From positions 14,468 to 78,467 of the forward strand of contig CAZQTW010000023.1 of assembly GCA_964596165.1 (NCBI GenBank): DNA of 64,000 nt, given 5' to 3'. The first letter of the stretch is position 1. The number at the start of each line of letters is the position of its first letter. A program made the translations under genes and the position numbers. Below, piece after piece: positions 43,550 through 53,781 of this stretch. The stretch is from CAYUQT01 sp964596165. GTDB lineage: Bacteria > Planctomycetota > Phycisphaerae > UBA1845 > JAFGLZ01. The notes beneath the pieces were generated by a model that was not told the origin of the DNA, ran no database searches, and saw nothing but the letters and a program-made list of their open reading frames with translations.

Positions 43550-46500
43550 TCAGTTGCCCAGCAAGTACCGTTCCGACGGCTGCAATGTCAACCGGACGCG
43601 ACAGCCCATGATCAACGGTGCCTGGCAACTGAATCGGACCGCATGCTCGCCGGCAGGCAGCAGGAGTTCATCAGCCTGACACGCCGGCTGTGCCGGCCGG
43701 CCGGACGACGGTCCGTTGAGCTGCACCGTTTCCCCTGGCCACAACGTTGCGTATTGGCCTTCGACGAGTGTTCCGGCAAAGCCAATACGTTTGCCGGCGA
43801 CCTGGATGCCTGGACTGACCAGCGTGCGTCGGTCGAGGGAACGCAAGGCCTTGACGTCGTCGATGCCGCAAGACACGGGCGTCTTGGCCGGCAGGCCATT
43901 GTAGTAGAAGAGCAACTGGCCGACCTTGGCGTAGTTGAGCGGGTCCTTGTCCGGGCGGGCGAGTTGCTGATAGCGCCAGCCGCAGAAATCGTTCGTGATG
44001 TAGTAGTCGATCACGCCGCTGCCGGTGTCGCGGATCTGGAGCTTGAAGGAGCCGCCGTGGGCGTCGCCTCGAAGCCACAGACCGATACCCTTGTGCCAAC
44101 TGATGTCAAGCGGGGGATCGAAGACCTTGCCGATGACGGACCATCCGCCGGCCGCATCCGGAGAGCCCGTGGCCGTATAGACGCCGCAGCGTGAACCTTG
44201 CCGCACGTCCTTGTCGGTCGATTCGAATCGTTGCATGACGCCGGGGGAGGTGCTTCCGGCGGTCCCGGGTTCGATCGTGGAGACTTTCGACTGTTCCTTG
44301 GGGTTGCGTGTGTACGGCGCGAGATCATCGAATGATTCAAGGATAACCGCGTCGTGATCGTCATATGCCGGGCCTGCGTGGAGCCACGGGCCGCCCACCG
44401 CTTGGATCTGGACACCGACCTTAGCGGGGCCTTCTCTAACCCGAACCTTCCAGGTGCACGAGTTCTCGTCATATCGGCCGATCTCGTGCCAGGGCTCATA
44501 GATGACCCTTTGAAGGGCCGTCTGGCCGGTAGCCTCGATCAGCCGGTATTCACGACGTTTGTCGATGACGCGTGGGCCCTTCACCGGATCGAGTACGGAG
44601 GTGAGCGCCGGGTCGATCCGCAGTCGGTCGCGCACGGCCTGAGGGACCTTCCCCGACAGTCGGAGCTTCTCATAACGGGCGATTAGGTCGAGGATCTGCG
44701 CGGTGAACGGGTGCCCCTTGGCCGCACCCACCGACACCTGAAACGACATGGACGACTGGTAGCCTAGGGTGGCGCCGAGGACGTATTCAAACATGTCCGG
44801 CGTGGACGTGGGGTCATAGCCGTAGTACCAGCCGACGTCGAGCGGCATGAGGTTTTTTGCGAGGCTGTCGAACCACCCGGAACGTGCGTCGAGGTAGCCC
44901 TTCAGATCTCCGTGGCCATCGGCCGATGCGCTGCGGGCCATGATGTGCCATGAGTAGTGGCTATGGCTGCTCGCCTGAAGCAACATGTTCTTGTTCTGAA
45001 GCCGATCGTAGAAGGCCTTGTGCAAGCGGGCGTTGTAGTACCAGTGATCGCCTTGAAGGCGTTCCGAGCCGTCGAAGTAGAGCATGTCGACGTCGCAGGC
45101 ATTGGCCACGCGAGTGCAGTGGGTTGCCACCTCGTCGAGGAGCGAGGTGTCCATGTCGTACATGTGGTAACCGTAGGACATCGTCAGATGGGCGATGCGG
45201 TCGCCCGCCTTATGCGCGGCGGGTTTCGTGCCCAGATGCCCTCGCCGACAGCCGGAGAAGCCAAAGGGGACAGACGTCGACCGGCTGTCGTAGACGATGA
45301 GTTCATCGCCGATCTGCAGCACGGTGCCTTGGCCTTCGTATCCGCCGCCTTCCGCCGGAAAGGCATCGGGAGCATGGGGGGTCGGGATGAATGAGGCATT
45401 CTCGTCGATGTCGGCCGCCAATGAGGTGATGGCGCCCTTGAACAGGCGCGGGTCGGGAACCGGTGTCAGGTATGAGTCGGGTGGATAGATCGACGCCCCG
45501 AGAAAATGGAGTCCCACGTGGAACCCGGCGTTCTTGAACCGGCGGATCGTGCGTCGGAGCGAGTCGAGCCCCCCGGGGAAGCTCCGTGTGTTGACCTCAT
45601 AATGGCCGGTGCTCTTGCACCATGACTCCTGTCCGAGAAGGATCATGTCGAATCCGCCCTGTTTGGCGATTGCCAAGGCCTCGTCACACTGAGATTCGTG
45701 GAAGCTCGTCAGGAAGAAATACGACCGCTTGACCCAGGGCGAGACCTTGTTCCATACGCCTCCAAGCCGGGGGCTGGGCAGGGCGGTTGCCTCCTCGAAC
45801 CTTCGGATGGTGTCTGGAAACTCGCTCACCGGGCAGGCGATCAGACCGAATTTCGCGGGTTGGAGACCGTACCGTTTGCAGGTCTCCACGGCCAGGGTTA
45901 GGTTGTTTTCTCTCCATAGCGGCGAATCGGTTGACTCGAAATCCTCCAGGAGGATGGCCTGCTCCTTGCCGTCTCGGCTCACAATCGCCTCGACGTGATC
46001 GATCACGCAACTCACGGTCTGCTGGGGCGGCATTGCGTTGTAGTAGAAGATGAGCGTACCGACGCGGTCGTACCGGAGGGTGTTCAAGGCCGGCGTCGAT
46101 AAGTCGACGTGTTTCCAGCCTTTGAAATCCAGTTTGATATAGTCGTCCCGATAGCCGTTAGCACCATCGGAGAGTTGGATCTTTAGTAGGGCCCCCTTAC
46201 CGTCGCCTCGCACCCAGGCGCGGATGGCCGTGCAGCCGGTCAGGTCGATCGGGGTCAGGAAGCTCTTGCCCCTGAGGCTCCAACCGGCGGTGTCGGTGCG
46301 GGTGCTGGTAGCGGTGAACTGTGCCGAGTGGCTGCCCACCTTGACGTCTTTGTCCGCCCGAATGAATTCGTTCGTGCAGCCTGTGTTGTCGGCGCGAATG
46401 GGGCCCACGGTATCGGCGAACGCACGCACGTTCGGCTGCGCGGCCATCAGACAGACGACATTTGAGCCCATGTAGGCGGCGTTCAGGATACCGGCCAACT

Positions 46501-46885
46501 CGGCCCGGCCGGACAGGGCCAGCCTGAACAGGCCGAGACGATCGGCCGACACAGGGACATCGAGGTTCGCCAGGTCGAACACGACGAAGCCTCGGTAGGG
46601 CGACACCCTGAATTCAGCCCACCCGCCTTCGTCATAGGCAACGGTCAATCGATTGCCTTCGAGGCGGATGGATTGCGCCGCACGGGGCCCCTTGTCGATT
46701 CCGAGCGAAAATGCCGGGCCTTGCTGCGAGGCCACTTGGCTGCCTTCGGCAAGATTGAGTGATGTGACGTATCCTTTGTTGTCGAGGATCAGGACGGCCG
46801 TTTGCAGGTCCCATGCGATGTTGCCCCCGCAGAAGGACGGAAAGAATGCCCCTATCACCAGCGCCAACGCGAAGTTCCTCTTCAT
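43550..46885 (-). CDS. Giant secreted glycosidase-like protein with two CBM-like domains
   Basis: This 1111-aa exported protein (signal peptide residues 1-21) is not a family I can name with certainty. Residues 175-310 and 885-1020 are two copies of a jelly-roll-like unit: both have GWS-(L/V)-x-GK-x-F, IR-W-RGD or LWLRGD, KIQLSD or KLQIRD, and end in LIFYYN or LLFYYN with an ID-x-V strand, like CBM11/CIA30-type carbohydrate-binding modules. Residues 385-790 resemble a TIM barrel (GLHFLGASIYPP, ANACDVDMLYFDGSERL), whose D-x-D could be catalytic. GAGGTGG precedes the ATG. Position beside a sugar-type regulator and a sulfatase suggests polysaccharide breakdown. Confidence 0.6.
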   Translation of the reverse strand: MKRNFALALVIGAFFPSFCGGNIAWDLQTAVLILDNKGYVTSLNLAEGSQVASQQGPAFSLGIDKGPRAAQSIRLEGNRLTVAYDEGGWAEFRVSPYRGFVVFDLANLDVPVSADRLGLFRLALSGRAELAGILNAAYMGSNVVCLMAAQPNVRAFADTVGPIRADNTGCTNEFIRADKDVKVGSHSAQFTATSTRTDTAGWSLRGKSFLTPIDLTGCTAIRAWVRGDGKGALLKIQLSDGANGYRDDYIKLDFKGWKHVDLSTPALNTLRYDRVGTLIFYYNAMPPQQTVSCVIDHVEAIVSRDGKEQAILLEDFESTDSPLWRENNLTLAVETCKRYGLQPAKFGLIACPVSEFPDTIRRFEEATALPSPRLGGVWNKVSPWVKRSYFFLTSFHESQCDEALAIAKQGGFDMILLGQESWCKSTGHYEVNTRSFPGGLDSLRRTIRRFKNAGFHVGLHFLGASIYPPDSYLTPVPDPRLFKGAITSLAADIDENASFIPTPHAPDAFPAEGGGYEGQGTVLQIGDELIVYDSRSTSVPFGFSGCRRGHLGTKPAAHKAGDRIAHLTMSYGYHMYDMDTSLLDEVATHCTRVANACDVDMLYFDGSERLQGDHWYYNARLHKAFYDRLQNKNMLLQASSHSHYSWHIMARSASADGHGDLKGYLDARSGWFDSLAKNLMPLDVGWYYGYDPTSTPDMFEYVLGATLGYQSSMSFQVSVGAAKGHPFTAQILDLIARYEKLRLSGKVPQAVRDRLRIDPALTSVLDPVKGPRVIDKRREYRLIEATGQTALQRVIYEPWHEIGRYDENSCTWKVRVREGPAKVGVQIQAVGGPWLHAGPAYDDHDAVILESFDDLAPYTRNPKEQSKVSTIEPGTAGSTSPGVMQRFESTDKDVRQGSRCGVYTATGSPDAAGGWSVIGKVFDPPLDISWHKGIGLWLRGDAHGGSFKLQIRDTGSGVIDYYITNDFCGWRYQQLARPDKDPLNYAKVGQLLFYYNGLPAKTPVSCGIDDVKALRSLDRRTLVSPGIQVAGKRIGFAGTLVEGQYATLWPGETVQLNGPSSGRPAQPACQADELLLPAGEHAVRFSCQAPLIMGCRVRLTLQPSERYLLGN

Positions 46886-47312
46886 GTTTTGTCCACCTCT
46901 TTCAGCAAAGAGTACCTCCGGCGCATCCAGAGGTCGAGGGGGTCAAGGGGGTACCAGATCGGCAAAGCTCATGTGCATAGGTTGGGCCCTTGTCCCACCG
47001 CAGAGCGGAGTGACGCGGAGACAGGGATCGGGTTCTATCCTGTGATCGCGTATGTGGGGTTGCTCGGCGTTCGGTGGGTCGGATAGCCCCTTGGGGCAAA
47101 GGATGAATGAGGGGCCCGCTAGCTGGCGCGCAAGGCGCCAGGCATCGGATGAGTTACGGAGGACGCACGGCACTGCGCGCTATCGCAGTAGAAGGACGAC
47201 CCTGCCCATGTGCCATTCAGGGGCGAACCATTCATGTCATTCGGTCTGGTGCACAATTCTCTCCGCCAATTGGTTACGATTCGGAGAGAGAGGTTGTTGT
47301 GGCCCGTTTGAA
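46886..47312. other. Intergenic region between the giant protein and the sugar amidotransferase
   Basis: No coding frame, RNA gene or strong repeat was seen in 427 nt. It should contain the promoter of the 1111-aa protein on the minus strand; I did not find a convincing -35/-10 pair. Confidence 0.35.
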
Positions 47313-48416
47313 CTACAGCTTGAAGTTCATGGGCGAAAGGTCCCATCGAGCCTTCTCCCATTCCTCTTCATAAGAAAGGCCCAGATCCGCGAAGAACTCC
47401 TTCAAGAAGTCTTGTGAAATCATGCTGTCCTGCGCCAGCCGCCTAAGCCCTTCCTCCCGAGTCTGGAGGCCTCGCCGGATCACACCGCTGATCAGCCCGT
47501 CGTGTTTGGTGAATCCCAGCATCTTCTTATACATCGCGTTCTTGAGCAGCGGCATCTTGCAGTCCGACCGCCAGCCGGCTGCGGCATGGTGAAATCGCTT
47601 CCATCCGAGTTCGTTTTTCAGGACCTCCTCGATCTTCCGCTCGTCGTAGGGTATGTAGCGATACATATCGATGTTCTGCCATCGCACTCCTGTCAGCTTT
47701 CGGATGAGCTTGGTTGGGCGCGTGACCCAGATCCCCTCTACAAACATTCGCCAAAGGATCGAAGGATGGCGGAGATAGTGGGGATTCCGGAGCAGATCCA
47801 TGCCAATGCCGCGGACCAGGCGGCCCATGCGGCGCTCGCCGTAGAGCTCCCAGGCGAAATCAGATTCCTCGGGCTCGCCGTTTCCAGTCACGCAGAGCGG
47901 CAAATCGTACTCGTGACTTAGCTTTCGAAGGCCCTTATACAGGCCGAGACGGCAACCCAGGCACATAAACGTTATCAAGCCCGCGGAGGGCCGTCTCAGC
48001 CAAGCCGTCAGGATTGGCCGGATTGACCTTTTCGTCAGGTCGTGCTTTACGATAATGTGCTCAATGCCGAGGGCCTTTGTGGCGTTTGCCATGCTTTCCC
48101 AGGTTTCATCCGGTATGAAGCCCTGGTCAATAGTGAACGCGATCATCCTGAGCTTCAGCTCCTTGGCCGCAACGTACATGGCGTACGTGCTGTCGCGTCC
48201 GCCGCTTAGGGCCATTGCGGCATCATACTTGCGGGAACCATCGAGGTGCGGTTCGATGAACCGGCGAAGAGCGTCCATGCCCAGAGGTGTGGGCTTCTTG
48301 TGTTCATACCGTGCACAGTGATTGCAGACCCCTTCAGAATCGAAGGAAATGCCTGGGTAGGTCTCCGGCAGCACGCACTTCGAACACCGCCTCAAGTCGA
48401 TCATTGCATCTTGCAT
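47313..48416 (-). CDS. N-acetyl sugar amidotransferase (PP-loop family)
   Basis: The 367-aa protein matches the ATP-pyrophosphatase amidotransferases of surface-polysaccharide pathways (WbpG/PseA-like), which convert a sugar acetamido group to an acetamidino group with ammonia from a HisH-type partner. A four-cysteine zinc knuckle comprises C11, C14, C31 and C34. The PP-loop SGGRDS is at 71-76. C-terminal motifs include GWRSDCKMPLLKNAMYKKMLGFTKHD. I chose ATG 48416 with AGGAG upstream; an open frame to 48755 overlaps the next gene and is not supported. No partner glutaminase is encoded nearby, which is unusual. Confidence 0.85.
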   Translation of the reverse strand: MQDAMIDLRRCSKCVLPETYPGISFDSEGVCNHCARYEHKKPTPLGMDALRRFIEPHLDGSRKYDAAMALSGGRDSTYAMYVAAKELKLRMIAFTIDQGFIPDETWESMANATKALGIEHIIVKHDLTKRSIRPILTAWLRRPSAGLITFMCLGCRLGLYKGLRKLSHEYDLPLCVTGNGEPEESDFAWELYGERRMGRLVRGIGMDLLRNPHYLRHPSILWRMFVEGIWVTRPTKLIRKLTGVRWQNIDMYRYIPYDERKIEEVLKNELGWKRFHHAAAGWRSDCKMPLLKNAMYKKMLGFTKHDGLISGVIRRGLQTREEGLRRLAQDSMISQDFLKEFFADLGLSYEEEWEKARWDLSPMNFKL

Positions 48417-48696
48417 CGCACAACCGCTCCTCATCAGGGATTCAAGAACACCCGGAGCTACCCGGGCGTGCCGGGAAAGAAGACGGGCTCGTCCGCTCAC
48501 ACTCCGATGATGGACTTTAGCGTTCGAGAGGCGGAAAGGCAACGAGCGCAAGACGGAATCTATCACGAGATGCAGCAGCAATCCGGCCGGGCAAGGCAAC
48601 CCCAATCCGATCGAGGCGGTCAGGCCATGAGAAGGAGCGCAATCATGTTGCGGTCGAGTGCGGCCACGGATGTTGGGTCTTGGAGCGTGACGCCAC

Positions 48697-51600
48697 TTAT
48701 CGTATTGCGGCCAAGCGTATCTCGCTCCATTCGGCCCAGTCCCAACCGTAGTCACCGAGCGAATCGGTGATCAGCGTGAGCAGGATCGTCCGACCGGCGT
48801 ACTCCGTCATCGTCACCTCGAATGCTCTCCACGGTTCACCAGGCCGCATGTCGGTTCGCCACACCTCGCGACCGTCAACAGTGATGCGAAAGCCCACGCC
48901 GTTCGCCTTGGACGAAGCGCCGTCGCGAATCCCCGCGTAGCCGGTCAATCGTATCGGCCCCGCGGGCAGTGCGAGCAGATAATCCACGTGGTGTTGTCCC
49001 TGCATGGGCGGATGCGCCATCATCGCCTGTTTGGTCACCCCGCCCACGGTGGCAGCCGCCTTCTGAACGCAGCAGAAGCCGGTGGGCTCTTCCTCCTGAC
49101 CGGTCTTCAGAATGAGCGAGTCGGTGAACGGTGCCGAAAGCAGATCGAGGGGCAAGCGTATCGTGTCGGGCTTTGTGAAAAGGAGTGTCGTCTTGCCTGG
49201 AATCGGTAGTGAGACGGCATAGCGGGAGTCCGCGACATGCTTCGGAAGCTGTGACTCCGGGGTCGAGATGATTCCCGCCATCGGGCGTGGGCAGACGATC
49301 TCGACGTCCTCAATGCGTGGTGTTGTCAGAACGATTCGAGGACGAACCCAGACGGCCCAATCGAAGCTGACGGAACCCGCAGCACCGGGGTCGGATTCAA
49401 GGCGCAAGCGAATGGCCTGTCCCCTGAGGGGGGCCAAGTCGAGAGTGAGTGGCTCGGGCATGGACGACCGCGTGTGCCGTTCCGTGGTCAGACGCGTTTG
49501 CCGGGCAACGGCCGACGCCTTGGGCTCGGCGCTCACGCGAAACGTGACCCCATCACTGTTCTCGGCGGCGATGGCCTCGCGAAGTCCGACGCGCGTTTCG
49601 AACCGCGCGGGCCTGTCAGGCGGAAGTGTCACTTCGAATTCGGTCCAGACGTAGCCCAGCCCGCTTGTCCGCGCCGGACCGGAGGTGCTCACAGCCTCTC
49701 CGCGCCAGGGTGGGTGGGCGTGGAGGGTTTCTCCTGTCGGTTCGAATTGCGAACCCGCATCGGAGCGAAAGACCGGCGAGTCGACCTCATGGCACGTGCC
49801 GTCCCGAAGTGCCTCGCCGGAACGCACCTTCCCCGGCGGTTCCCACAAGTTTGCGACAAGGCCTTGAAGATCGTCCAACTCGATCACCACGAATTGCGGC
49901 CTCAGTCCGACACGCTTGACGACGGCACCCTCCGGCAGCCGACATATATGCATTGCGTTAGGATCGCGGGGCTCATCGACATACGCATAGGAAGCCTTCG
50001 GATCCAGCCCTATCAATCGCTGATCGTCGTATGCGCGCCAGCCCGGTATCTGCCCCGGGAGTTGAGCGGAGGTTACCCGGCTGATTCGACGAACCACGAC
50101 CCTCTCATTGGTGCCTGCGTTCGGCGAAGCGGCTTCCACGAGGCTTACGCCGTAAGACATTCGCCGGTACTCGGCCCGTTTGCCGTCGATGGTTCGGTAT
50201 CCAAAGAGCGTCTTGGGTGACCCGTCGGGCGACCAATCGGGTATCGGCCTGCTTTGCTGGAACCACTTGGCCTCGGCCAGAAGCGTGCGGACCACGCCAG
50301 GCGGGTCCTCGACCTGTTTCAGTCGCGGCCAAGCGTAGGTCGGAATCACGCCGAACCGCTCGTAGGCGGTCCGCCATACGTAGTAGTAGTCGGTCGGCTC
50401 AGGGTTGGGCATGCCGAGGTAGCCGTAGAGCGTGGTATGGTCGGCCAGAAGCGATGAGCTGACGGGGTGAGCCATCGCGATCAACGAATCGTTACATTCG
50501 CCGTCGGTGTGGTTGATGCCGTAGACATGTCGCTGTGCGAATGCCTCGTATCGGCAGGTGATCTCATTGAGCCCTTCACCGGAGAGTGCGACATCGGGCA
50601 GCGCCTCGCGAAGCTCGCGGTGTAGGGCGATATTGCCCTGCATCATGTTCATGCCGTCGATCGGGCCATGGGCATCGTTGAACATGCACAGGGTCTGATC
50701 GAGGTGAAGCGCATCAGGGCCATACATGCGGCAGAGTTCGGCCATTCGCCGGACAAAGAGCGATCGCCAGGCCTTGGCGGCGGGGTTGATGTAGGCGAAC
50801 TTGATCGGCGGCGTCGCGCTGGGCCAATCCCAATAGAGCTTCTCTCGCGTGAACGGGTCCAGGCAGTGATACGGCTCGAGCGACTTGTAGGCCGGGTTTT
50901 CGGGCGTACAGCCGAAGTAGTTCACGTGTAGCATGATGCGGTAACCCATCTGTCGGGCTTGCTTCATCTGGGCGTCGAACCCGTCGATGGCGGTGTAGTC
51001 CGGGTAATCATAGTCGTAGCCCGCCTTTCGCCACCCGGGGACATACAGCAACGTCTGGGCCGGCGTCACGTGCTTCGCGAGGGCCTTGAGCACCGCGACG
51101 TCCTTCAAGTCAACAAGGACGACGAGCTGAATGTCCCGTATCCAAGCCGGCTGTTTTCCGGTCAGAGGCGTCAGCTCAAACGCCCTCTCGGCCCACTGAC
51201 GATAGGCGGCGGCTCCTCGCAACCAGGTCCCCTGATAGGCGTGGATGCGCCAGCGGACGGATTCAGCCGTCTTCAAGGATTCGAATGGGGCTGTGCACCG
51301 GGTCTCTAAGCCGAGCAGGAACTCACCGGGCCTGTGTTCGATACGCAAGGTCTTGAATCGGGTGGCGACGTCCTCGGCAAAGATGAGGACGCCGCCCCGT
51401 TTGCCTTGAATCAGAACGAACTGGGCCTCCCACTCCAGGGGATACTCCAGCCGACGTGTTTGATAAGGGCTGTCGGCGCCAAATCGTTGACCGCTATGGC
51501 CGGGAACGAGCACCTCCCACGAATCGGGAACGGCCCAGCCCCACTGAACGCCGGCCAGGCCGGGCGTCGAGGACGTAGCCTCCTGGGTGACCAGGACATC

Positions 51601-51924
51601 ACCGTCAGACTGAGCTTGCCACCGAGTGACCAGCCGCGATTCGCCTTCCTTGTCCTTCCAGCAGGCCGTCACGATGGGCGATCCTTCGACGGACCGGGTG
51701 ATCGTTGCGGGAGGCGGCGCAATGAGATCGGGATTCCGGGGACGTCGAATTCCCAAGAGCGAGAGCGGACTCTCCACGTGGTATTGCTCGCCGGTGTGCG
51801 CGTCGGCAAATGATGTGACGGTCCCGTCACGCAGGCCGAGGACCATCGAACGGGTCGTGATCGGATCGCCGGATGTGCACAAAGCCGGGCCGAGGCTGAG
51901 CAAGATCACTGCCGAGTGTGACAT
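48697..51924 (-). CDS. Giant secreted glycosidase-like protein, possibly DUF6259 type
   Basis: The 1075-aa protein has a short signal peptide (residues 1-19). Residues 20-270 are beta-rich and residues 270-600 look like a TIM barrel: QLVVLVDLKDV, AQTLLYVPGWRKAGYDYDYPDY, GYRIMLHVNYFGCTP and GPDALHLDQTLCMFNDAHG, with D and E in likely strand ends (VALSGEGLNE). Residues 700-860 and 960-1075 resemble two carbohydrate-binding jelly rolls (the latter ends DSLGDYGWDWAEW). I recall a resemblance to DUF6259 glycosidase-like proteins but cannot verify it. GAGGAA precedes the ATG. The gene may belong with the other secreted proteins nearby. Confidence 0.55.
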   Translation of the reverse strand: MSHSAVILLSLGPALCTSGDPITTRSMVLGLRDGTVTSFADAHTGEQYHVESPLSLLGIRRPRNPDLIAPPPATITRSVEGSPIVTACWKDKEGESRLVTRWQAQSDGDVLVTQEATSSTPGLAGVQWGWAVPDSWEVLVPGHSGQRFGADSPYQTRRLEYPLEWEAQFVLIQGKRGGVLIFAEDVATRFKTLRIEHRPGEFLLGLETRCTAPFESLKTAESVRWRIHAYQGTWLRGAAAYRQWAERAFELTPLTGKQPAWIRDIQLVVLVDLKDVAVLKALAKHVTPAQTLLYVPGWRKAGYDYDYPDYTAIDGFDAQMKQARQMGYRIMLHVNYFGCTPENPAYKSLEPYHCLDPFTREKLYWDWPSATPPIKFAYINPAAKAWRSLFVRRMAELCRMYGPDALHLDQTLCMFNDAHGPIDGMNMMQGNIALHRELREALPDVALSGEGLNEITCRYEAFAQRHVYGINHTDGECNDSLIAMAHPVSSSLLADHTTLYGYLGMPNPEPTDYYYVWRTAYERFGVIPTYAWPRLKQVEDPPGVVRTLLAEAKWFQQSRPIPDWSPDGSPKTLFGYRTIDGKRAEYRRMSYGVSLVEAASPNAGTNERVVVRRISRVTSAQLPGQIPGWRAYDDQRLIGLDPKASYAYVDEPRDPNAMHICRLPEGAVVKRVGLRPQFVVIELDDLQGLVANLWEPPGKVRSGEALRDGTCHEVDSPVFRSDAGSQFEPTGETLHAHPPWRGEAVSTSGPARTSGLGYVWTEFEVTLPPDRPARFETRVGLREAIAAENSDGVTFRVSAEPKASAVARQTRLTTERHTRSSMPEPLTLDLAPLRGQAIRLRLESDPGAAGSVSFDWAVWVRPRIVLTTPRIEDVEIVCPRPMAGIISTPESQLPKHVADSRYAVSLPIPGKTTLLFTKPDTIRLPLDLLSAPFTDSLILKTGQEEEPTGFCCVQKAAATVGGVTKQAMMAHPPMQGQHHVDYLLALPAGPIRLTGYAGIRDGASSKANGVGFRITVDGREVWRTDMRPGEPWRAFEVTMTEYAGRTILLTLITDSLGDYGWDWAEWSEIRLAAIR

Positions 51925-52308
51925 GGTTATTCCTCATGAACGGCACCCGCGTCCACGTGTAACCGAGATCAAGACGGATCGCAATGACTGATGAGCCAAG
52001 CGTCCTGCCGCAGCGCTTCGCGGGACGGCACGGCGGAGTCCAGCGACACTTATGGGGCCGCTCGGTTCTCAAACGTACTTATCAGACGCTTCGCTGCAAC
52101 TGCCCCTCTGTGACGGGCTCGTGTCAAGCACTTGCCTTCCTTGCTCCGCGTCCAAGAAACGACAGGAGGGATGTCCGAGTGTGTGCGCGGCCGGTATGCC
52201 CTTTCAATACTGTCATGCAATTGCAGAACATAAGGCAACACGCACCCATAAAGGGTCGATCAATGATAAGTCGTACCATCGTGATTGATTGGAAATTGGG
52301 AGATGCCC
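51925..52308. other. Divergent intergenic region
   Basis: This 384-nt region separates the minus-strand giant protein from the plus-strand aldehyde dehydrogenase. I saw no gene, RNA or convincing promoter. GGGAG at 52297-52302 is the ribosome binding site of the downstream gene. Confidence 0.35.
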
Positions 52309-53757
52309 ATGGGCGCAACCGCCGCCACCTTGGACCGTACGGACGTCGTCGAGACCGTCATGGGAAACGCCGTTCGCGCGGCGGCCGTGTTCAGCCAGTT
52401 GGATCAGGAGCAGACGGATCGGATTGTCCGGGCCGTCTACGAAGCCGGTTTCGATCATCGGATAACGCTGGCGAAGATGGCTCACGAGGAGACCGGGATC
52501 GGCGTGTGGCAGGATAAGGTCCTCAAAAACGTTCTTGCCACCCAACTCGTGTACGAGGACATCAAGGACGAGAAGACGGTCGGCATCATCTTCGAAGACC
52601 CCGTGAGGGGTATCACGGAGATCGGACAACCGCTTGGTCCGATCCTGGCGATCATTCCCGTAACCAATCCGACGTCCACCGTGTTGTTCAAGATTCTGAT
52701 CGCGCTGAAGACGCGCAACCCGATCATCGTTCGCCCGCATCGCAGCGCCACCCGATCGTCCATCGAAGCGGCCCGCATTTGCTATGAGGCCGCACTCAGG
52801 GAGGACGCGCCGGAAGACTGCATTCAGTGGGTGCGTGAGATGGGCCGCGATCAGACCCATGCCTTGATGAGCCACCGAGACCTTGCCCTTGTGTTGGCCA
52901 CGGGCGGACCGTCTCTGGTCAAGGCGGCCTACAGCTCCGGGACGCCGGCGTTCGGCGTCGGCGCGGGCAACGTGCCGGTCTTCATCGAGCGGACGGCGGA
53001 CATCCCCTTTGCGGTGCGCCAGATCATGTTATCCAAGACGTTCGACAACGGGACGGTGTGCGCCAGCGAACAAGCGATCGTGGTGGAGAAAGAATCGCTG
53101 GACCGGGTCGTCGACGAACTGAAGTTGCAGGGGGCCTATTTCCTGGATTCGGAACAGATCCGTCGGATCGAACCGATCGCTTTCGATCGCGACAAGAAGG
53201 TGATGACCACGGCGATCATCGGGAAGTCCGTCGAAGCCATCGCCCGGATGGCCGACATTCAGGTTCCGACGGGCACGCGGCTGCTTGTGGCCCATTTGGA
53301 GGGCGTCGGCGACGACTACCCGCTCTCGTCGGAGATCCTGGCGCCGATCATTGCGTTCTATGTGGCCGATGATTTCGAGGCGGCCGTGAATCTCTGCATC
53401 GACTTGAACTTTCACGGCGGAATGGGCCACACCGCGAGCATTTTCTCAAACGACGAGGACAAGATACGCATGTTCTCGCTGCTGATGAACGCCGGCCGTA
53501 TCGTGGTCAATACGCCTTCGACCCAGGGCGGGGTCGGCGGGATACTCAATACGCTGCGCCCCTCGTTCACGTTGGGTTGCGGAACGGCCGGCAAGAACAT
53601 CACGACGGACAACATCACGGCCCGGCACCTCTTGAACATTCAGCGTGTTTCCCGTCGGAGGACGAACGAACGCTTCGCGAGGTTTGACAAGTCGCTGTAT
53701 TTGGACGAGTCGCTCGACACGGCGGCCATCGAGCGGATGTATAACCAAAACTGGTGA
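52309..53757 (+). CDS. Acylating acetaldehyde dehydrogenase, AdhE N-terminal type
   Basis: The 482-aa enzyme interconverts acetaldehyde and acetyl-CoA with NAD. It aligns along its length with the aldehyde dehydrogenase half of bifunctional AdhE: IIPVTNPTSTVLFKILIALKTRN, LATGGPSLVKAAYSSGTPAFGVGAGN, the catalytic cysteine C251 in TVCASEQ, and LGCGTAGKN. The iron alcohol dehydrogenase half is absent. The C-terminus is close to the AdhE linker. ATG 52309 has GGGAG 6 nt upstream. No microcompartment shell genes are in view, so a role outside a microcompartment, or in trans with another locus, must be assumed. Confidence 0.92.
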   Translation: MGATAATLDRTDVVETVMGNAVRAAAVFSQLDQEQTDRIVRAVYEAGFDHRITLAKMAHEETGIGVWQDKVLKNVLATQLVYEDIKDEKTVGIIFEDPVRGITEIGQPLGPILAIIPVTNPTSTVLFKILIALKTRNPIIVRPHRSATRSSIEAARICYEAALREDAPEDCIQWVREMGRDQTHALMSHRDLALVLATGGPSLVKAAYSSGTPAFGVGAGNVPVFIERTADIPFAVRQIMLSKTFDNGTVCASEQAIVVEKESLDRVVDELKLQGAYFLDSEQIRRIEPIAFDRDKKVMTTAIIGKSVEAIARMADIQVPTGTRLLVAHLEGVGDDYPLSSEILAPIIAFYVADDFEAAVNLCIDLNFHGGMGHTASIFSNDEDKIRMFSLLMNAGRIVVNTPSTQGGVGGILNTLRPSFTLGCGTAGKNITTDNITARHLLNIQRVSRRRTNERFARFDKSLYLDESLDTAAIERMYNQNW

Positions 53758-53781
53758 GGCCGCCTATCAGAGGGTGGATCC

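Noticed and set aside
47313..48755. Longer amidotransferase frame starting at 48755
   Set aside because: It would overlap the 1075-aa gene and adds 113 residues unlike the family; the zinc-knuckle start at 48416 fits.
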